Both the position numbers and the translations under genes were made by a program. Positions 31,414 through 39,781 of a DNA stretch of 64,000 bases are shown here, piece after piece. The stretch comes from an uncultured Bacteroidota bacterium. Its GTDB lineage: Bacteria; Bacteroidota; Bacteroidia; Bacteroidales; P3. The notes under the pieces are model-generated. The model ran no database searches, was not told the origin of the DNA, and saw only the letters and a list, made by a program, of their open reading frames with translations. Within the stretch, counting starts at the first letter, position 1, and each line of letters opens with the position of its first letter. The stretch is taken from the NCBI GenBank assembly GCA_902776365.1, contig CACYPU010000007.1, positions 1-64,000 on the forward strand, read 5' to 3'.

Positions 31414-33708
31414 TTATTTCTTACGGTGGGAATGGCTCTTCTTCTTGTTGTCTTTGGCGGAAGGGGAGCCTTTCTTGTTACGCTGGCTTTTGCCTTTTGA
31501 TTTTTGTGTAGCATGTTTCCCAACCGCTTTTCGCCCAGCGGGGGCACCCGCGATGCGGTCGTCTTCTTCGACGAGGTCGAAGTCGATTTGCTTCTTGAGG
31601 AGGTCGACTTTGCGGACGCGGATGTGGACGGGGTAGCCGAGCTTGTAGGTGCGTCCGTGGCGGCGGCCGATGACTTGGTAGTTGTCCTCGTCGAGCATGT
31701 AGTAGTCGTCCTTGAGACTGCCGATGGGTATCATGCCCTCACATTTGTTTCCCTCGATTTCGGCGTAGATGCCCCACTTACTGACGCCGCTGATGAGGGC
31801 GGGGAAGACTTGCCCGAGTTTGTCGGCCAGAAATTCGGCCTGCTTGTATTTCACGCTGGTGCGTTCAGCATCTGCGGCTTTCTTTTCCATGATGGAGCAG
31901 TGCTTGCAGTAGTCCTCGTATTCGTCGGCCTTGACAGAGTTTCCTCCCTCGAGATAACGCTCCAAAAGCCTATGCACCATCAGGTCGGGGTAGCGGCGGA
32001 TGGGGGAGGTGAAGTGGGTGTAGTAGGGGAAGGCGAGGCCGTAGTGGCCGATATTCTCGGTGCTGTAGTAGGCCTTGGACATGGTGCGGATGGCGATGGT
32101 GTCGACCATGTGCTCCTCGCCACGGCCGGCGATATTCTCGAAGAGACGGTTGTAGCTCTCGGCCAGCGCCTTGCGGCTGGAGGTCTTCATGCTGAAGCCC
32201 AGCTTGGATACGAACTCGACGAAGGTGTTGAGTTTCTCAGGGTTGGGCTCGTCGTGGACGCGGTAGACGAAGGTGCGGTTCTTCGGCTTGCCGATGTACT
32301 CGGCGACGGTCTTGTTAGCCAGCAGCATGAACTCCTCAATGAGCCAGTTGGCCTCCTTGCTTTCCTTGATGTAGACGCCGATGGGTTTGGCGTTCTCGTC
32401 GAGTTGGAATTTCACCTCCTGGGTCTCGAAGTTGATGGCGCCGCTCTTGTAGCGGGCGGTACGGAGTTTCTCTGCAATGCCATGCAGCCTCAGAATCGCG
32501 ACCGCGACCGCGTCATCACACCTTTCACCTTTCACCTTTAACCTTTCACCTTCAATTATTTCCTGCGCCTCTTCGTAGGCCATGCGGCGGTCGCTCTTAA
32601 TCACGCTTTTGCCCATCCAGGTGTTGTAGACCTTACCTTTGTTATCCATCTCCATGACGACGGAGAAGCAGAGCTTGTCCTCATCCTGCCGGAGGGAGCA
32701 GACCTCGTTGCAGAGTTTCTCGGGGAGCATGGGGATAGTGCGGTCGACGAGGTAGACGGAGGTGCCGCGCTCATAGGCCTCGCGGTCAATGGCGCTACCG
32801 GGTTTCACATAATAGCTCACGTCGGCGATATGCACGCCCACCTCGACATGTCCATTCGACAGCTCGCGATAGGAGAGAGCGTCGTCGAAGTCCTTGGCAT
32901 CGGCGGGATCGATGGTGAAGGTGGTGATGTCGCGAAAGTCTTTGCGGCCTGCGAGGTCCTTCTTGGCAGGCTTCTTGATTTTCTTGGCCTCCTCTTCGAC
33001 CTCCTTGGGGAAGTCGAGAGGGAAGTCGTATTCGGCGAGAATGGACTGCATCTCGACGTTGTTGTCGCCGGGTTTTCCAAGACGTTTGACGACCTTGCCC
33101 ACGGGGTTGTTCATGCGCTCGGGCCAGTCGGTCATCTCCACCAGCACCTTCTCGCCGTTCTCGGCGCCACCGAGGTCGTCGATATGGATGAAGATGTCCA
33201 CGGGCATGGTGCGTGAGTCGCTGACCATAAAGGCGAAGCGCTCCTGCTTCTGGATGACGCCTACGAAGCGCGTCTTCGCTCGTTTGATGATTTCTACCAC
33301 CTGTCCCTCGGGCTTGTGCATCTTACGTTGAGGGAACATCAGCACCTTCACGGTATCGCCGTGGAGGGCGTGGTTCGTGTTGTTGGGGGCAATCTGGATA
33401 TCTTCGCGACCCTCCTCCTCGGGAATCACATAGGCTTTTCCGCCTTGCTTCATGTCGATGGTGCCGGTGACGTAGTTCTGCGGCAGCAACTCGTCGTCGA
33501 TGGACTTGGGGTTGATTTTGTATTTGCCTTTGTGCGAGTCCTCGACGAGGTGTTTCTGCTCGGCGAGCTCTTGGATGGTACGTATCACCTCTTGGCGCTC
33601 AGCCTTGCTGTTGGCACCAATGCGGGAAGATATCTGCTTGTGGTTGAAGGCGTCGAAGGGATTATTGGCAAAGATTTTAAGTATCTGTTTTGCTAAATTC
33701 TCATTCAT
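31414..33708 (-). CDS. rnr: ribonuclease R
   Basis: 764 residues. The N-terminal winged helix (residues 1-70) is followed by cold-shock domains (NYVTGTIDMKQGGKAYVIPE; RAKTRFVGVIQ) and the RNB domain with TTFTIDPADAKDFDDALSYR near residue 265, whose aspartates bind the catalytic metals. An S1 domain (FPALISGVSKWGIYAEIEGN) and a lysine-rich tail complete it. It degrades structured RNA 3' to 5'. About 20 residues in the RNB domain (EGERLKVKGERCDDAVAVAI) are encoded by a repeat array that lies where family members have a variable loop. The M3 peptidase gene is 20 bp upstream. Confidence 0.95.
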   Translation of the reverse strand: MNENLAKQILKIFANNPFDAFNHKQISSRIGANSKAERQEVIRTIQELAEQKHLVEDSHKGKYKINPKSIDDELLPQNYVTGTIDMKQGGKAYVIPEEEGREDIQIAPNNTNHALHGDTVKVLMFPQRKMHKPEGQVVEIIKRAKTRFVGVIQKQERFAFMVSDSRTMPVDIFIHIDDLGGAENGEKVLVEMTDWPERMNNPVGKVVKRLGKPGDNNVEMQSILAEYDFPLDFPKEVEEEAKKIKKPAKKDLAGRKDFRDITTFTIDPADAKDFDDALSYRELSNGHVEVGVHIADVSYYVKPGSAIDREAYERGTSVYLVDRTIPMLPEKLCNEVCSLRQDEDKLCFSVVMEMDNKGKVYNTWMGKSVIKSDRRMAYEEAQEIIEGERLKVKGERCDDAVAVAILRLHGIAEKLRTARYKSGAINFETQEVKFQLDENAKPIGVYIKESKEANWLIEEFMLLANKTVAEYIGKPKNRTFVYRVHDEPNPEKLNTFVEFVSKLGFSMKTSSRKALAESYNRLFENIAGRGEEHMVDTIAIRTMSKAYYSTENIGHYGLAFPYYTHFTSPIRRYPDLMVHRLLERYLEGGNSVKADEYEDYCKHCSIMEKKAADAERTSVKYKQAEFLADKLGQVFPALISGVSKWGIYAEIEGNKCEGMIPIGSLKDDYYMLDEDNYQVIGRRHGRTYKLGYPVHIRVRKVDLLKKQIDFDLVEEDDRIAGAPAGRKAVGKHATQKSKGKSQRNKKGSPSAKDNKKKSHSHRKK
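32510..32554. repeat. CACCTTT array beginning with GCGTCATC inside rnr
   Basis: GCGTCATC (32510-32517), then CACCTTTCACCTTT-type 7-bp units. It is in frame in rnr. The boundary motif differs by one base from the GCGTCAGC seen at other arrays. Confidence 0.8.
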
Positions 33709-33711
33709 GGT

Positions 33712-33742
33712 GGTTTAAGTTTTAAGGTTTAATGTTTAAGGA
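33712..33742. repeat. GGTTTAA array between rnr and the M3 peptidase
   Basis: Degenerate GTTTAAG/GTTTAAT units fill the 20-bp gap between rnr and the M3 gene and reach into the M3 C-terminus. Confidence 0.55.
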
Positions 33743-35753
33743 GACCCATGCGGCGGAGCAGGGCTTTGTTGTCGGGCTCGCGGCCCATGAAGTTGCGGAA
33801 AAGCACGGCGGGATGCTCGGTGCCGCCACGCGAGAGTATTTCGTGGCGAAAACTAGTAGCGGTCTCTTGGTTGAAGATGCCGTCGGCTTTGAAACGGCTG
33901 AAGATGTCGGCATCCAGCACCTCGGCCCATTTGTAGCCGTAGTAGCCGCTGGCGTAGCCGCCGCCGAAGATGTGGCTGAAGTTGGTGGCCGTGCAGCAAC
34001 CTGGCACACGCGGTACGAGGTTGGTCATGGCAAAAGCCTCAATGGCTTCTGCAGTGGGTAGTGGGTAGTGGGTAGTGGATAGTGTGTGGAAGGCTATGTC
34101 GGTGAAGCCGAGGTTCAGTTGGCGCAAGCAGAGCCATCCGGCCAAGTGGTTCTGTGCGGCGCGAATCTTGTCGATAAATTCCGTTGGCAGCGACTCGCCA
34201 GTTCGGTAGTGACGGGCGAAGGTGTTGAGGAACTCGGGCTCATAGCACCAGTTCTCCATTACCTGCGAGGGCATCTCCACGAAGTCGCGTTTGACATTGG
34301 TGCCGCTCAACGACTCGTACTGCACATTGGAGAGCATGCCGTGCATGGCGTGCCCCATCTCGTGCATGAAAGTCTCCACCTCGCTGAAGCGGAGTAGGGA
34401 AGGGGTGTCGGCAGTGGGCTTGGAGAAGTTGCACACCACCTGTATCTGCGGACGGACGTTGCCATATTGCCCGCGGAACTCGGTCATCCAGGCACCACTG
34501 CGTTTGGAGGACCTCGGGTGCATGTCGAGATAGAGGATGCCTAATTCGGTGGGTAGTGGGTAGTGGATAGTGGGTAGTTGGCTGACGCGGAACACTTTGA
34601 CATCTTCGTGGTATATGGGCACTTCGGGAGCGGGCTCGAAGCGCAGTCCATAGAGACGTCCGTAGAGTGAGAAGATACCTTCGCGGACGGCGTCCAACGG
34701 GAAATAAGGCCGTAATACCTCGCTGTCGAAAGCATATCTTTGCTGCTTCAGTTTTTCAGAGAGATAGGAGATATCCCACGGCATCACACCAGAGTTTCCG
34801 GAAATTCCGGTCATCTCTGCCAAATCCTTCTCGGCTGCCGGCAGCACGGCCTCCTTCAACTCCTGCATGAATCGCCGCAGATTCGGCAGGCTCTGCACCA
34901 TGCGGTCTTCGAGCACATAGTCGCAATAGGTATCGTAGCCCAGCAGATGAGCCTGCTCGGCGCGCAGCTCCACAATACGGCGTATCACCTCGTTGTTGTC
35001 GTGATCGTTCCCTCGTCCGCCGATGGAGCCGTATGCACGATACATCTTCTCGCGCAGGTCGCGGCGGTCGCTAAAGGTCATGAAAGGCAGGTACGACGGT
35101 GCCGCCAGCGTGAAGAGACATCCCTCGAGGCCGTGGTTCGTGGCTTCCTCGCGAGCCGCAGTGCGGACAGATTCCGGCAGCCCGACCAAATCCGCTTCGT
35201 CGGTGAGGTGCAGCGTCCAGTCGTTGAGGTCGGCCAGTGCGTTTTGACTAAAACGCAACTTCAACTCGCTGAGTTCCTCTTCGTTCTTCTTGTACAGCTC
35301 ACGCTCCTCCGGCGGCAGTGCCACACCGTGTCGTCGGAAACTCTTGAGAGTGTTCTCGAGCAAAGTCTTTTGCTCGGTGGAAATACCTGCGTCAGTCGAA
35401 CTCTTAACTCTTAATTCATAGTTTTTAACTCGCTCGTAGAGCCTCTCGTCGGTCACCACCTTCATCGAAAATCGCGTCATCAGGGGTTCCAGCTTCATCA
35501 CCACCTCCTGCAGCTCCTTGCTGGTGCAGCATTCGTTGAGGTTCATCATCACGGCACTGATGCGGTCGAGTCGCCGTGAGGCCGTCTCCAGCGCCTCCAC
35601 GGTATTCTCGAAAGTAGGCGCTTCCTCCGAGGTGGCTATGGCTTCCACGTTGTGCTCAGCTTCCTCAAGGGCGGCGAGGATGGCAGGCTCGAAGTCTTCG
35701 GTTTTTATCTGGTCAAACGGGGGATACTCCCAGTCTTGTAGCAATGCATTCAT
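33729..35753 (-). CDS. dcp: M3-family metallopeptidase (peptidyl-dipeptidase Dcp-like)
   Basis: 674 residues. FMHEMGHAMHGML near residue 460 is the HExxH zinc motif, followed by the conserved DFVEMPSQVMENWCYEPEFL with the third ligand glutamate. AWMTEFRGQYG precedes it. The N-terminal half is the helical M3 scaffold. The lack of a signal peptide suggests a cytoplasmic oligopeptidase or dipeptidase that recycles peptides. Three in-frame repeat arrays are present: near residues 108-120 (YELRVKSSTDAGIS), 390-402 (SQLPTIHYPLPTELG) and 556-568 (LSTTHYPLPTAEA). All sit in loops outside the active site. Confidence 0.93.
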   Translation of the reverse strand: MNALLQDWEYPPFDQIKTEDFEPAILAALEEAEHNVEAIATSEEAPTFENTVEALETASRRLDRISAVMMNLNECCTSKELQEVVMKLEPLMTRFSMKVVTDERLYERVKNYELRVKSSTDAGISTEQKTLLENTLKSFRRHGVALPPEERELYKKNEEELSELKLRFSQNALADLNDWTLHLTDEADLVGLPESVRTAAREEATNHGLEGCLFTLAAPSYLPFMTFSDRRDLREKMYRAYGSIGGRGNDHDNNEVIRRIVELRAEQAHLLGYDTYCDYVLEDRMVQSLPNLRRFMQELKEAVLPAAEKDLAEMTGISGNSGVMPWDISYLSEKLKQQRYAFDSEVLRPYFPLDAVREGIFSLYGRLYGLRFEPAPEVPIYHEDVKVFRVSQLPTIHYPLPTELGILYLDMHPRSSKRSGAWMTEFRGQYGNVRPQIQVVCNFSKPTADTPSLLRFSEVETFMHEMGHAMHGMLSNVQYESLSGTNVKRDFVEMPSQVMENWCYEPEFLNTFARHYRTGESLPTEFIDKIRAAQNHLAGWLCLRQLNLGFTDIAFHTLSTTHYPLPTAEAIEAFAMTNLVPRVPGCCTATNFSHIFGGGYASGYYGYKWAEVLDADIFSRFKADGIFNQETATSFRHEILSRGGTEHPAVLFRNFMGREPDNKALLRRMGLLKH
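34054..34090. repeat. GTGGGTA array in the M3 peptidase gene (C-terminal)
   Basis: 7-bp GTGGGTA/GTGGATA units, in frame. Confidence 0.8.
34549..34589. repeat. GTGGGTA array ending in GCTGACGCG in the M3 gene
   Basis: GTGGGTA units, then GGCTGACGCG, with the motif at 34581-34589. Confidence 0.85.
35389..35433. repeat. AACTCTT array next to GCGTCAG in the M3 gene
   Basis: GCGTCAG (35389-35395), then AACTCTTAACTCTTAATTC-like units. It has the same polarity as the other motif-flanked arrays. Confidence 0.75.
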
Positions 35754-35786
35754 AATAAATTAATAACGCCTTTTAAGAATTTTTAT

Positions 35787-35817
35787 TTTGTCAGTTCCAT
35801 TTTATTTTGTACTTTTG
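35787..35817 (+). promoter_or_regulatory. promoter of the cobalamin riboswitch transcript
   Basis: TTTG at 35787-35790, a 19-bp spacer and TACTTTTG at 35810-35817, just ahead of the riboswitch. Confidence 0.75.
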
Positions 35818-35824
35818 CACCCGA

Positions 35825-35995
35825 TTTGGTCACCCGATAAAGGTGCCAAGAGGGAAGCCGGTGAGAGTCCGGCGCAGTCCCGCTGCTGTAAGCTCAATAA
35901 CTGAAGCTCAACAGAATACGTCACTTTACAACGCCATAGTTGTATGGGAAGACAGAGCCGAGGAGAGCAAGCCAGAAGACCTGCCAAATCTGTAA
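35825..35995 (+). promoter_or_regulatory. cobalamin (B12) riboswitch
   Basis: The conserved blocks are in order: GGTGCC at 35842, then AGAGGGAAGCCGGTGAGAG, the B12-box-type CGCAGTCCCGCTGCTGTAA and the 3' block GCCAGAAGACCTGCC at 35971-35985. The length of about 170 nt is typical. It controls the two T9SS-exported proteins that follow; no btuB or other transporter gene is in the unit. Confidence 0.93.
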
Positions 35996-36007
35996 AATCG
36001 GTATCGC

Positions 36008-36068
36008 TTTCGAGGAAAAAGCACCCGGTGACAGAAGGTTTGCATCCTGCAGGTCTTTTTCTCCGAAA
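36008..36068 (+). promoter_or_regulatory. hairpin after the riboswitch (possible expression platform)
   Basis: TTTCGAGGAAAAAG (36008-36021) pairs with CTTTTTCTCCGAAA (36055-36068) with two mismatches. A run of T does not follow the 3' arm, so it may act on translation or be an atypical terminator; the gene starts 57 bp later. Confidence 0.45.
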
Positions 36069-36124
36069 ATTTTCGTTACCGATATTGAGATTGAAAGTAT
36101 AAACAAACTAAAAACAATATCAAT

Positions 36125-37765
36125 ATGGTAAAAAAAATACTTACTTTAGCATTAGGCCTGGTGCTCTCTTTCGGCGCCATGGCACAGTACTCGAACCCCG
36201 TGGTTCCTCAGAGTGACATCCGGTTCTGGACTGGCACTGGCACAAACCGTGCTGTCATTGCCATTACTTGGAATGACGCTATTGCCGGTAATATCGGTAT
36301 TGCGTGGGGTGTGCAGTGGAATGGCACCAATGTCTCAGTTGCCGACTTGATGGATACCATCGCCACTTACGACGCCAACCTCACCATTGCGCACGGCACA
36401 AGTACTTACACGCTCATCAACAACTTGACCTATGTTAACGCTGAGCTAGGTCTGAATTTGGTCGGTCCCGCAGGCTGGTGGTGGTACAATTGGACGGCTG
36501 CCGACGGCTCCAACAAGTCGTCTCAGGGTGCAGCTGCCGACATCATGGTTAGCGGCGATTTTGTCGACTGGCTGCCCATGGATGAGACCACCTACGCGTC
36601 CTATCCCGCCGACACCATGATTATGGCCACCGACCCCAACTCCACTCCGCTGCCCGAGGATGCCACCATCGCTGCTGAGAATATCCTCTACTGGGTGGGC
36701 GAGGGCTCCAACCAGGTGATTTTCGCCGTCAACTGGGCCGACACCGCCCTCGCTTGGGGCTACCGCTTCAGCACCGACAGCGTGAGTGTTGAAAATGTGA
36801 TGATTGACATCCAGTCGGCCGATCCGCGCTTCACCTTCAGTGGTGAAGGCTGGCTCAACGACATCAACTTTGTCGAGACCGCCGGCGACACCCTGGGTGC
36901 CATTACCCCAGGCTGGTGGATGAGTACCCTCAACGGCAACAGCAATGCCTCCGCCGGCATGGCCACCATGCTCGGCAACAACGACTTCTTCAAATGGGGC
37001 GACTACACCGTGGGTGTCACCATCGACACCGTGACCTACGCCATGGTCTTCCCCATGGACATCTATCCCGTCAGCGTCCCTGTCGAGCCGCTGCCCGAGG
37101 ACGCCACCATCGCTTTCAGCGATATCCTTTATTGGGTAGGCGAAGGTTCCAAGCAGGTGGTTCTGGCCGTCAACTGGGCCGACACTGCTCTCGCTTGGGG
37201 TTACAAATTTAGCACCGATAGCGTCAGTGTGCATACCGTCATGGAATCCATCGCCGCTGCCGACCCCCGCTTCAGCTTCAGCGGTGAGGACTGGCTCAAC
37301 GACATCAACTTCGCCGTGGCCGCTGGCGACACCCTGGGCGCCGTCACTCCCGGCTGGTGGATGAGCACCCTCAACGGCAACAGCAACGCCTCCACAGGCA
37401 TGGCCACCATGCTCGGCAACAACGACTTCTTCAAATGGGGCGACTACACCGTGGGTGTCACCGTCGACACCGTGACCTACGCCATGGTTTTCCCCATGGA
37501 TATCCACCCCGTCAGCGTTCCTCAGACCCAAGGCATCGACGCCACCGAGACTCTCAGCCTCAGCGTCTATCCCAACCCTGCCGCCGACATGGTGACCCTC
37601 ACCGGCATCAATGCCAGCACCACCGCTATGCTCTATGACATGCGTGGCAGCATCGTCGCCACCTTCGTCGTCAACGGTGAGACCCGTCTCAACCTCAGCA
37701 ACCTCGCCGCCGGCGTCTACATGCTCCGTGTGGCCGACAGCGTTGTTAAGATTGTCAAAGAATAA
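36125..37765 (+). CDS. B12-regulated surface protein with three repeat domains and T9SS sorting domain
   Basis: 546 residues with signal peptide MVKKILTLALGLVLSFGAMA. Three related domains of about 150 residues follow. The first (residues 28-165) is diverged; the second and third are nearly identical, with blocks such as LYWVGEGSNQVIFAVNWADT and GWWMSTLNGNSNAS. A T9SS type A domain ends the protein (LSVYPNPAADMVTL ... GVYMLRVADSVVKIVKE). The upstream cobalamin riboswitch ties expression to B12 shortage. By analogy with BtuG-like surface proteins it may bind corrinoids, but I do not recognise the domain and this is inference. Other ligands are possible. Confidence 0.8.
   Translation: MVKKILTLALGLVLSFGAMAQYSNPVVPQSDIRFWTGTGTNRAVIAITWNDAIAGNIGIAWGVQWNGTNVSVADLMDTIATYDANLTIAHGTSTYTLINNLTYVNAELGLNLVGPAGWWWYNWTAADGSNKSSQGAAADIMVSGDFVDWLPMDETTYASYPADTMIMATDPNSTPLPEDATIAAENILYWVGEGSNQVIFAVNWADTALAWGYRFSTDSVSVENVMIDIQSADPRFTFSGEGWLNDINFVETAGDTLGAITPGWWMSTLNGNSNASAGMATMLGNNDFFKWGDYTVGVTIDTVTYAMVFPMDIYPVSVPVEPLPEDATIAFSDILYWVGEGSKQVVLAVNWADTALAWGYKFSTDSVSVHTVMESIAAADPRFSFSGEDWLNDINFAVAAGDTLGAVTPGWWMSTLNGNSNASTGMATMLGNNDFFKWGDYTVGVTVDTVTYAMVFPMDIHPVSVPQTQGIDATETLSLSVYPNPAADMVTLTGINASTTAMLYDMRGSIVATFVVNGETRLNLSNLAAGVYMLRVADSVVKIVKE
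36647..37528 (+). repeat. 441-bp tandem duplication encoding two nearly identical domains
   Basis: Units 36647-37087 and 37088-37528. Long stretches are the same at the DNA level, for example GCATGGCCACCATGCTCGGC near 36958 and again 441 bp later. This suggests recent duplication or ongoing gene conversion. Confidence 0.85.
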
Positions 37766-37768
37766 CAG

Positions 37769-38755
37769 ATGAAGAATAATGTCTTTTTCATGATGGCACT
37801 GTCCCTGGGCCTCTCCGTGAGTGCCTGGGGGCAGGGCTCTTTTTGCGGCGCCGTGGGCACTCCCGGCTGCAACGCCGTCCACTGCGACAGCAGCGCCATC
37901 ATCGGATGGGCGACGGAATGCACTGTCGTGCGTGGCCCTGTCGACATCGTTAATCCCGACGGCCCTCTTGCCCGCTACGGTCAGGAGGAGTATGGCATCG
38001 GCCCTGCCGGCACCATCACCACCACGGCCGTCAGCCTTGGCGACGGTGGCACCGCTACCCTCACCTTCGGAGCCCCCATCCACAACGTCACGGGCCCCGA
38101 CTTCGCGGTCTATGAGAACTCCTTCAACGACAGCTTCCTCGAGCTGGCCTTCGTCGAGGTGAGTTCCGACGGCGAGCGTTTCGTACGCTTCCCCTCCACC
38201 TCGCTCACCCAGACAGCGACTCAAGTGGGCACCTATGGAACCCTCGACCCCACCAATCTCAACAACCTCGCAGGCAAGTTCCGCATCGGCTATGGCACTC
38301 CCTTCGACCTTGAAGAGCTGCGCGACAGCGCTGGACTCGACATCGACAACATCACCCATGTGCGTCTCGTCGACGTCGTCGGCACCATCGACCCGCAGTA
38401 TGCCACCTACGATGCCTTCGGACATATCGTCAACGACCCCTATCCCACCAACGAATATCAGGACTACGCCAGCGGTGGTTTCGACCTCACCGGTGTCGCC
38501 GTCCTGACCTCGTTGCAGGGTATCGACGACATGGCGCTTACTCCGCAGGTGGCTGTCTACCCCAACCCCACGACCGACTACCTTTTCGTCACTCTCCTCC
38601 GTCCCGGTAGGGTCCTCCTGTTCGACGTCAAGGGGAGCTTCGTGGCCGACTACACCCTCCGTCAAGGACGCAACACTCTCAACCTCTCCGACCTCCCCTC
38701 CGGAGTCTACATGCTCCGCAGCGAGGGCCAGATGAGCAAGATAGTGAAGAAATAA
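37769..38755 (+). CDS. B12-regulated secreted protein with T9SS sorting domain
   Basis: 328 residues with signal peptide MKNNVFFMMALSLGLSVSAW. The mature part contains VTGPDFAVYENSFNDSFLEL, then AFVEVSSDGERFVRFPST and HVRLVDVVGTIDPQYATYDA, a pattern I associate with Bacteroidetes cell-surface proteins found near B12 transport loci. A T9SS type A domain ends it (VAVYPNPTTDYLFVTL ... GVYMLRSEGQMSKIVKK). It starts 4 bp after the upstream gene's stop codon and so shares the riboswitch transcript. A role in B12 capture is plausible but inferred. Confidence 0.75.
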   Translation: MKNNVFFMMALSLGLSVSAWGQGSFCGAVGTPGCNAVHCDSSAIIGWATECTVVRGPVDIVNPDGPLARYGQEEYGIGPAGTITTTAVSLGDGGTATLTFGAPIHNVTGPDFAVYENSFNDSFLELAFVEVSSDGERFVRFPSTSLTQTATQVGTYGTLDPTNLNNLAGKFRIGYGTPFDLEELRDSAGLDIDNITHVRLVDVVGTIDPQYATYDAFGHIVNDPYPTNEYQDYASGGFDLTGVAVLTSLQGIDDMALTPQVAVYPNPTTDYLFVTLLRPGRVLLFDVKGSFVADYTLRQGRNTLNLSDLPSGVYMLRSEGQMSKIVKK

Positions 38756-38776
38756 GCGTTGTTTTGATTAATATGA

Positions 38777-38810
38777 CCGTGGCGGCTCCAGAGGGTCGCT
38801 GCGGTTTTTT
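38777..38810 (+). terminator. terminator of the B12-regulated operon
   Basis: CCGTGGCG (38777-38784) pairs with CGCTGCGG (38797-38804) using two G-T pairs, followed by six T. Confidence 0.75.
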
Positions 38811-38893
38811 ATATTTTTTTAACAAGGGGCTACACAATAGAAACAGCACTTGATACGTTATGGAGGTCAAATTAATGTAAAAACAACCGAAAA

Positions 38894-39781
38894 ATGAAGA
38901 AGATCTTTTTGGCAGTAAGCCTCTTGGCCGCAACCTTCACTTTCGCCGCCTGTGGTGGTGACAATGGGAATGAGGGAACCGATAACCCCCAGCAACGGCA
39001 GATTGACTCGCTGAACAATATCATCGCCGAGCAGGCTCTCGCCATCGATGAGCGCGACAGCCTTATGTCCATGCTCAACGAGGTCGACAGCACCTTCGCC
39101 CAACTTGAATCTGAGTATGTGGCGCTGCAGAAGATTGACCGCCGTAACCCCGAGGCCAACCGCCGCAGGATTACCGACCGCATGGCAGCCCTCCAGGAGA
39201 CCATGGCTTCCAACAAGGAGAAGATTCGTCAGCTCAATGGCCGCATCAACGCCCTCAACAGCCAAAATGCAGACCTTCAGGCCTATATCACCCGTCTCGA
39301 GGAACGCAGCGCCGCACAGGAAGCCCAGATTGCCGAACTGCTCACCGAACTCGAGAACAGCAAGGTGGTCATCAAAGGTCTCAACAGAAATGTTGACGAC
39401 CTCACCGCCTCCAATCAGGAGAAAGACCAGTATATCGCCCGCCAGATTGCCGACGCCAACCGTGCTTGGTTCATCGTCGGCACTTACGATGAACTCAAGG
39501 AAGCCGGCATCGTCGCCAAGAGCGGCGGCTTCATCGGTATCGGCCGCAAGCAGGGTACTGTGGCCAACATGAATACCGACAAGTTCACTGAAATCGACCG
39601 CACCAAGGTGACCACCATCACCCTCAACCTCAAGAAACCCATGCTCGTCACCCAGCATCCTGAAGACAGCTATGAGTTCGTGCTCGACGAGGAGAACAAG
39701 AAGGTCACCGCCTACCTCCACATCCTTGACCCCGTCAAGTTCTGGCAGTACACCGACTATCTGGTGGTCTCCACTAAATAA
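38894..39781 (+). CDS. coiled-coil lipoprotein (Cbp1 adhesin-like)
   Basis: 295 residues. Lipoprotein signal MKKIFLAVSLLAATFTFAAC with lipid at Cys20. A long coiled coil (residues 35-185, heptads such as IDSLNNIIAEQALAIDERDS and LQAYITRLEERSAAQEAQIA) follows. The C-terminal domain (residues 190-295) has AWFIVGTYDELKEAGIVAKS, then GGFIGIGRK and VTQHPEDSYEF, as in Bacteroidetes lipoproteins annotated as Cbp1-family collagen-binding adhesins. The actual ligand is unproven. The stop shares one base with the uvrB start (TAATG). Confidence 0.75.
   Translation: MKKIFLAVSLLAATFTFAACGGDNGNEGTDNPQQRQIDSLNNIIAEQALAIDERDSLMSMLNEVDSTFAQLESEYVALQKIDRRNPEANRRRITDRMAALQETMASNKEKIRQLNGRINALNSQNADLQAYITRLEERSAAQEAQIAELLTELENSKVVIKGLNRNVDDLTASNQEKDQYIARQIADANRAWFIVGTYDELKEAGIVAKSGGFIGIGRKQGTVANMNTDKFTEIDRTKVTTITLNLKKPMLVTQHPEDSYEFVLDEENKKVTAYLHILDPVKFWQYTDYLVVSTK

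Noticed and set aside
31504-32541. 345-codon plus-strand frame inside rnr
   Set aside because: Antisense shadow of a well-supported rnr gene; Val/Leu/Glu/Gly-rich without motifs.
36446-38665. 739-codon open frame on the minus strand opposite the B12-regulated genes
   Set aside because: Shadow of the two plus-strand genes, whose GC-rich codons suppress stops in this frame; the sequence is low-complexity with no domain, while the plus strand has signal peptides, T9SS tails and a riboswitch.
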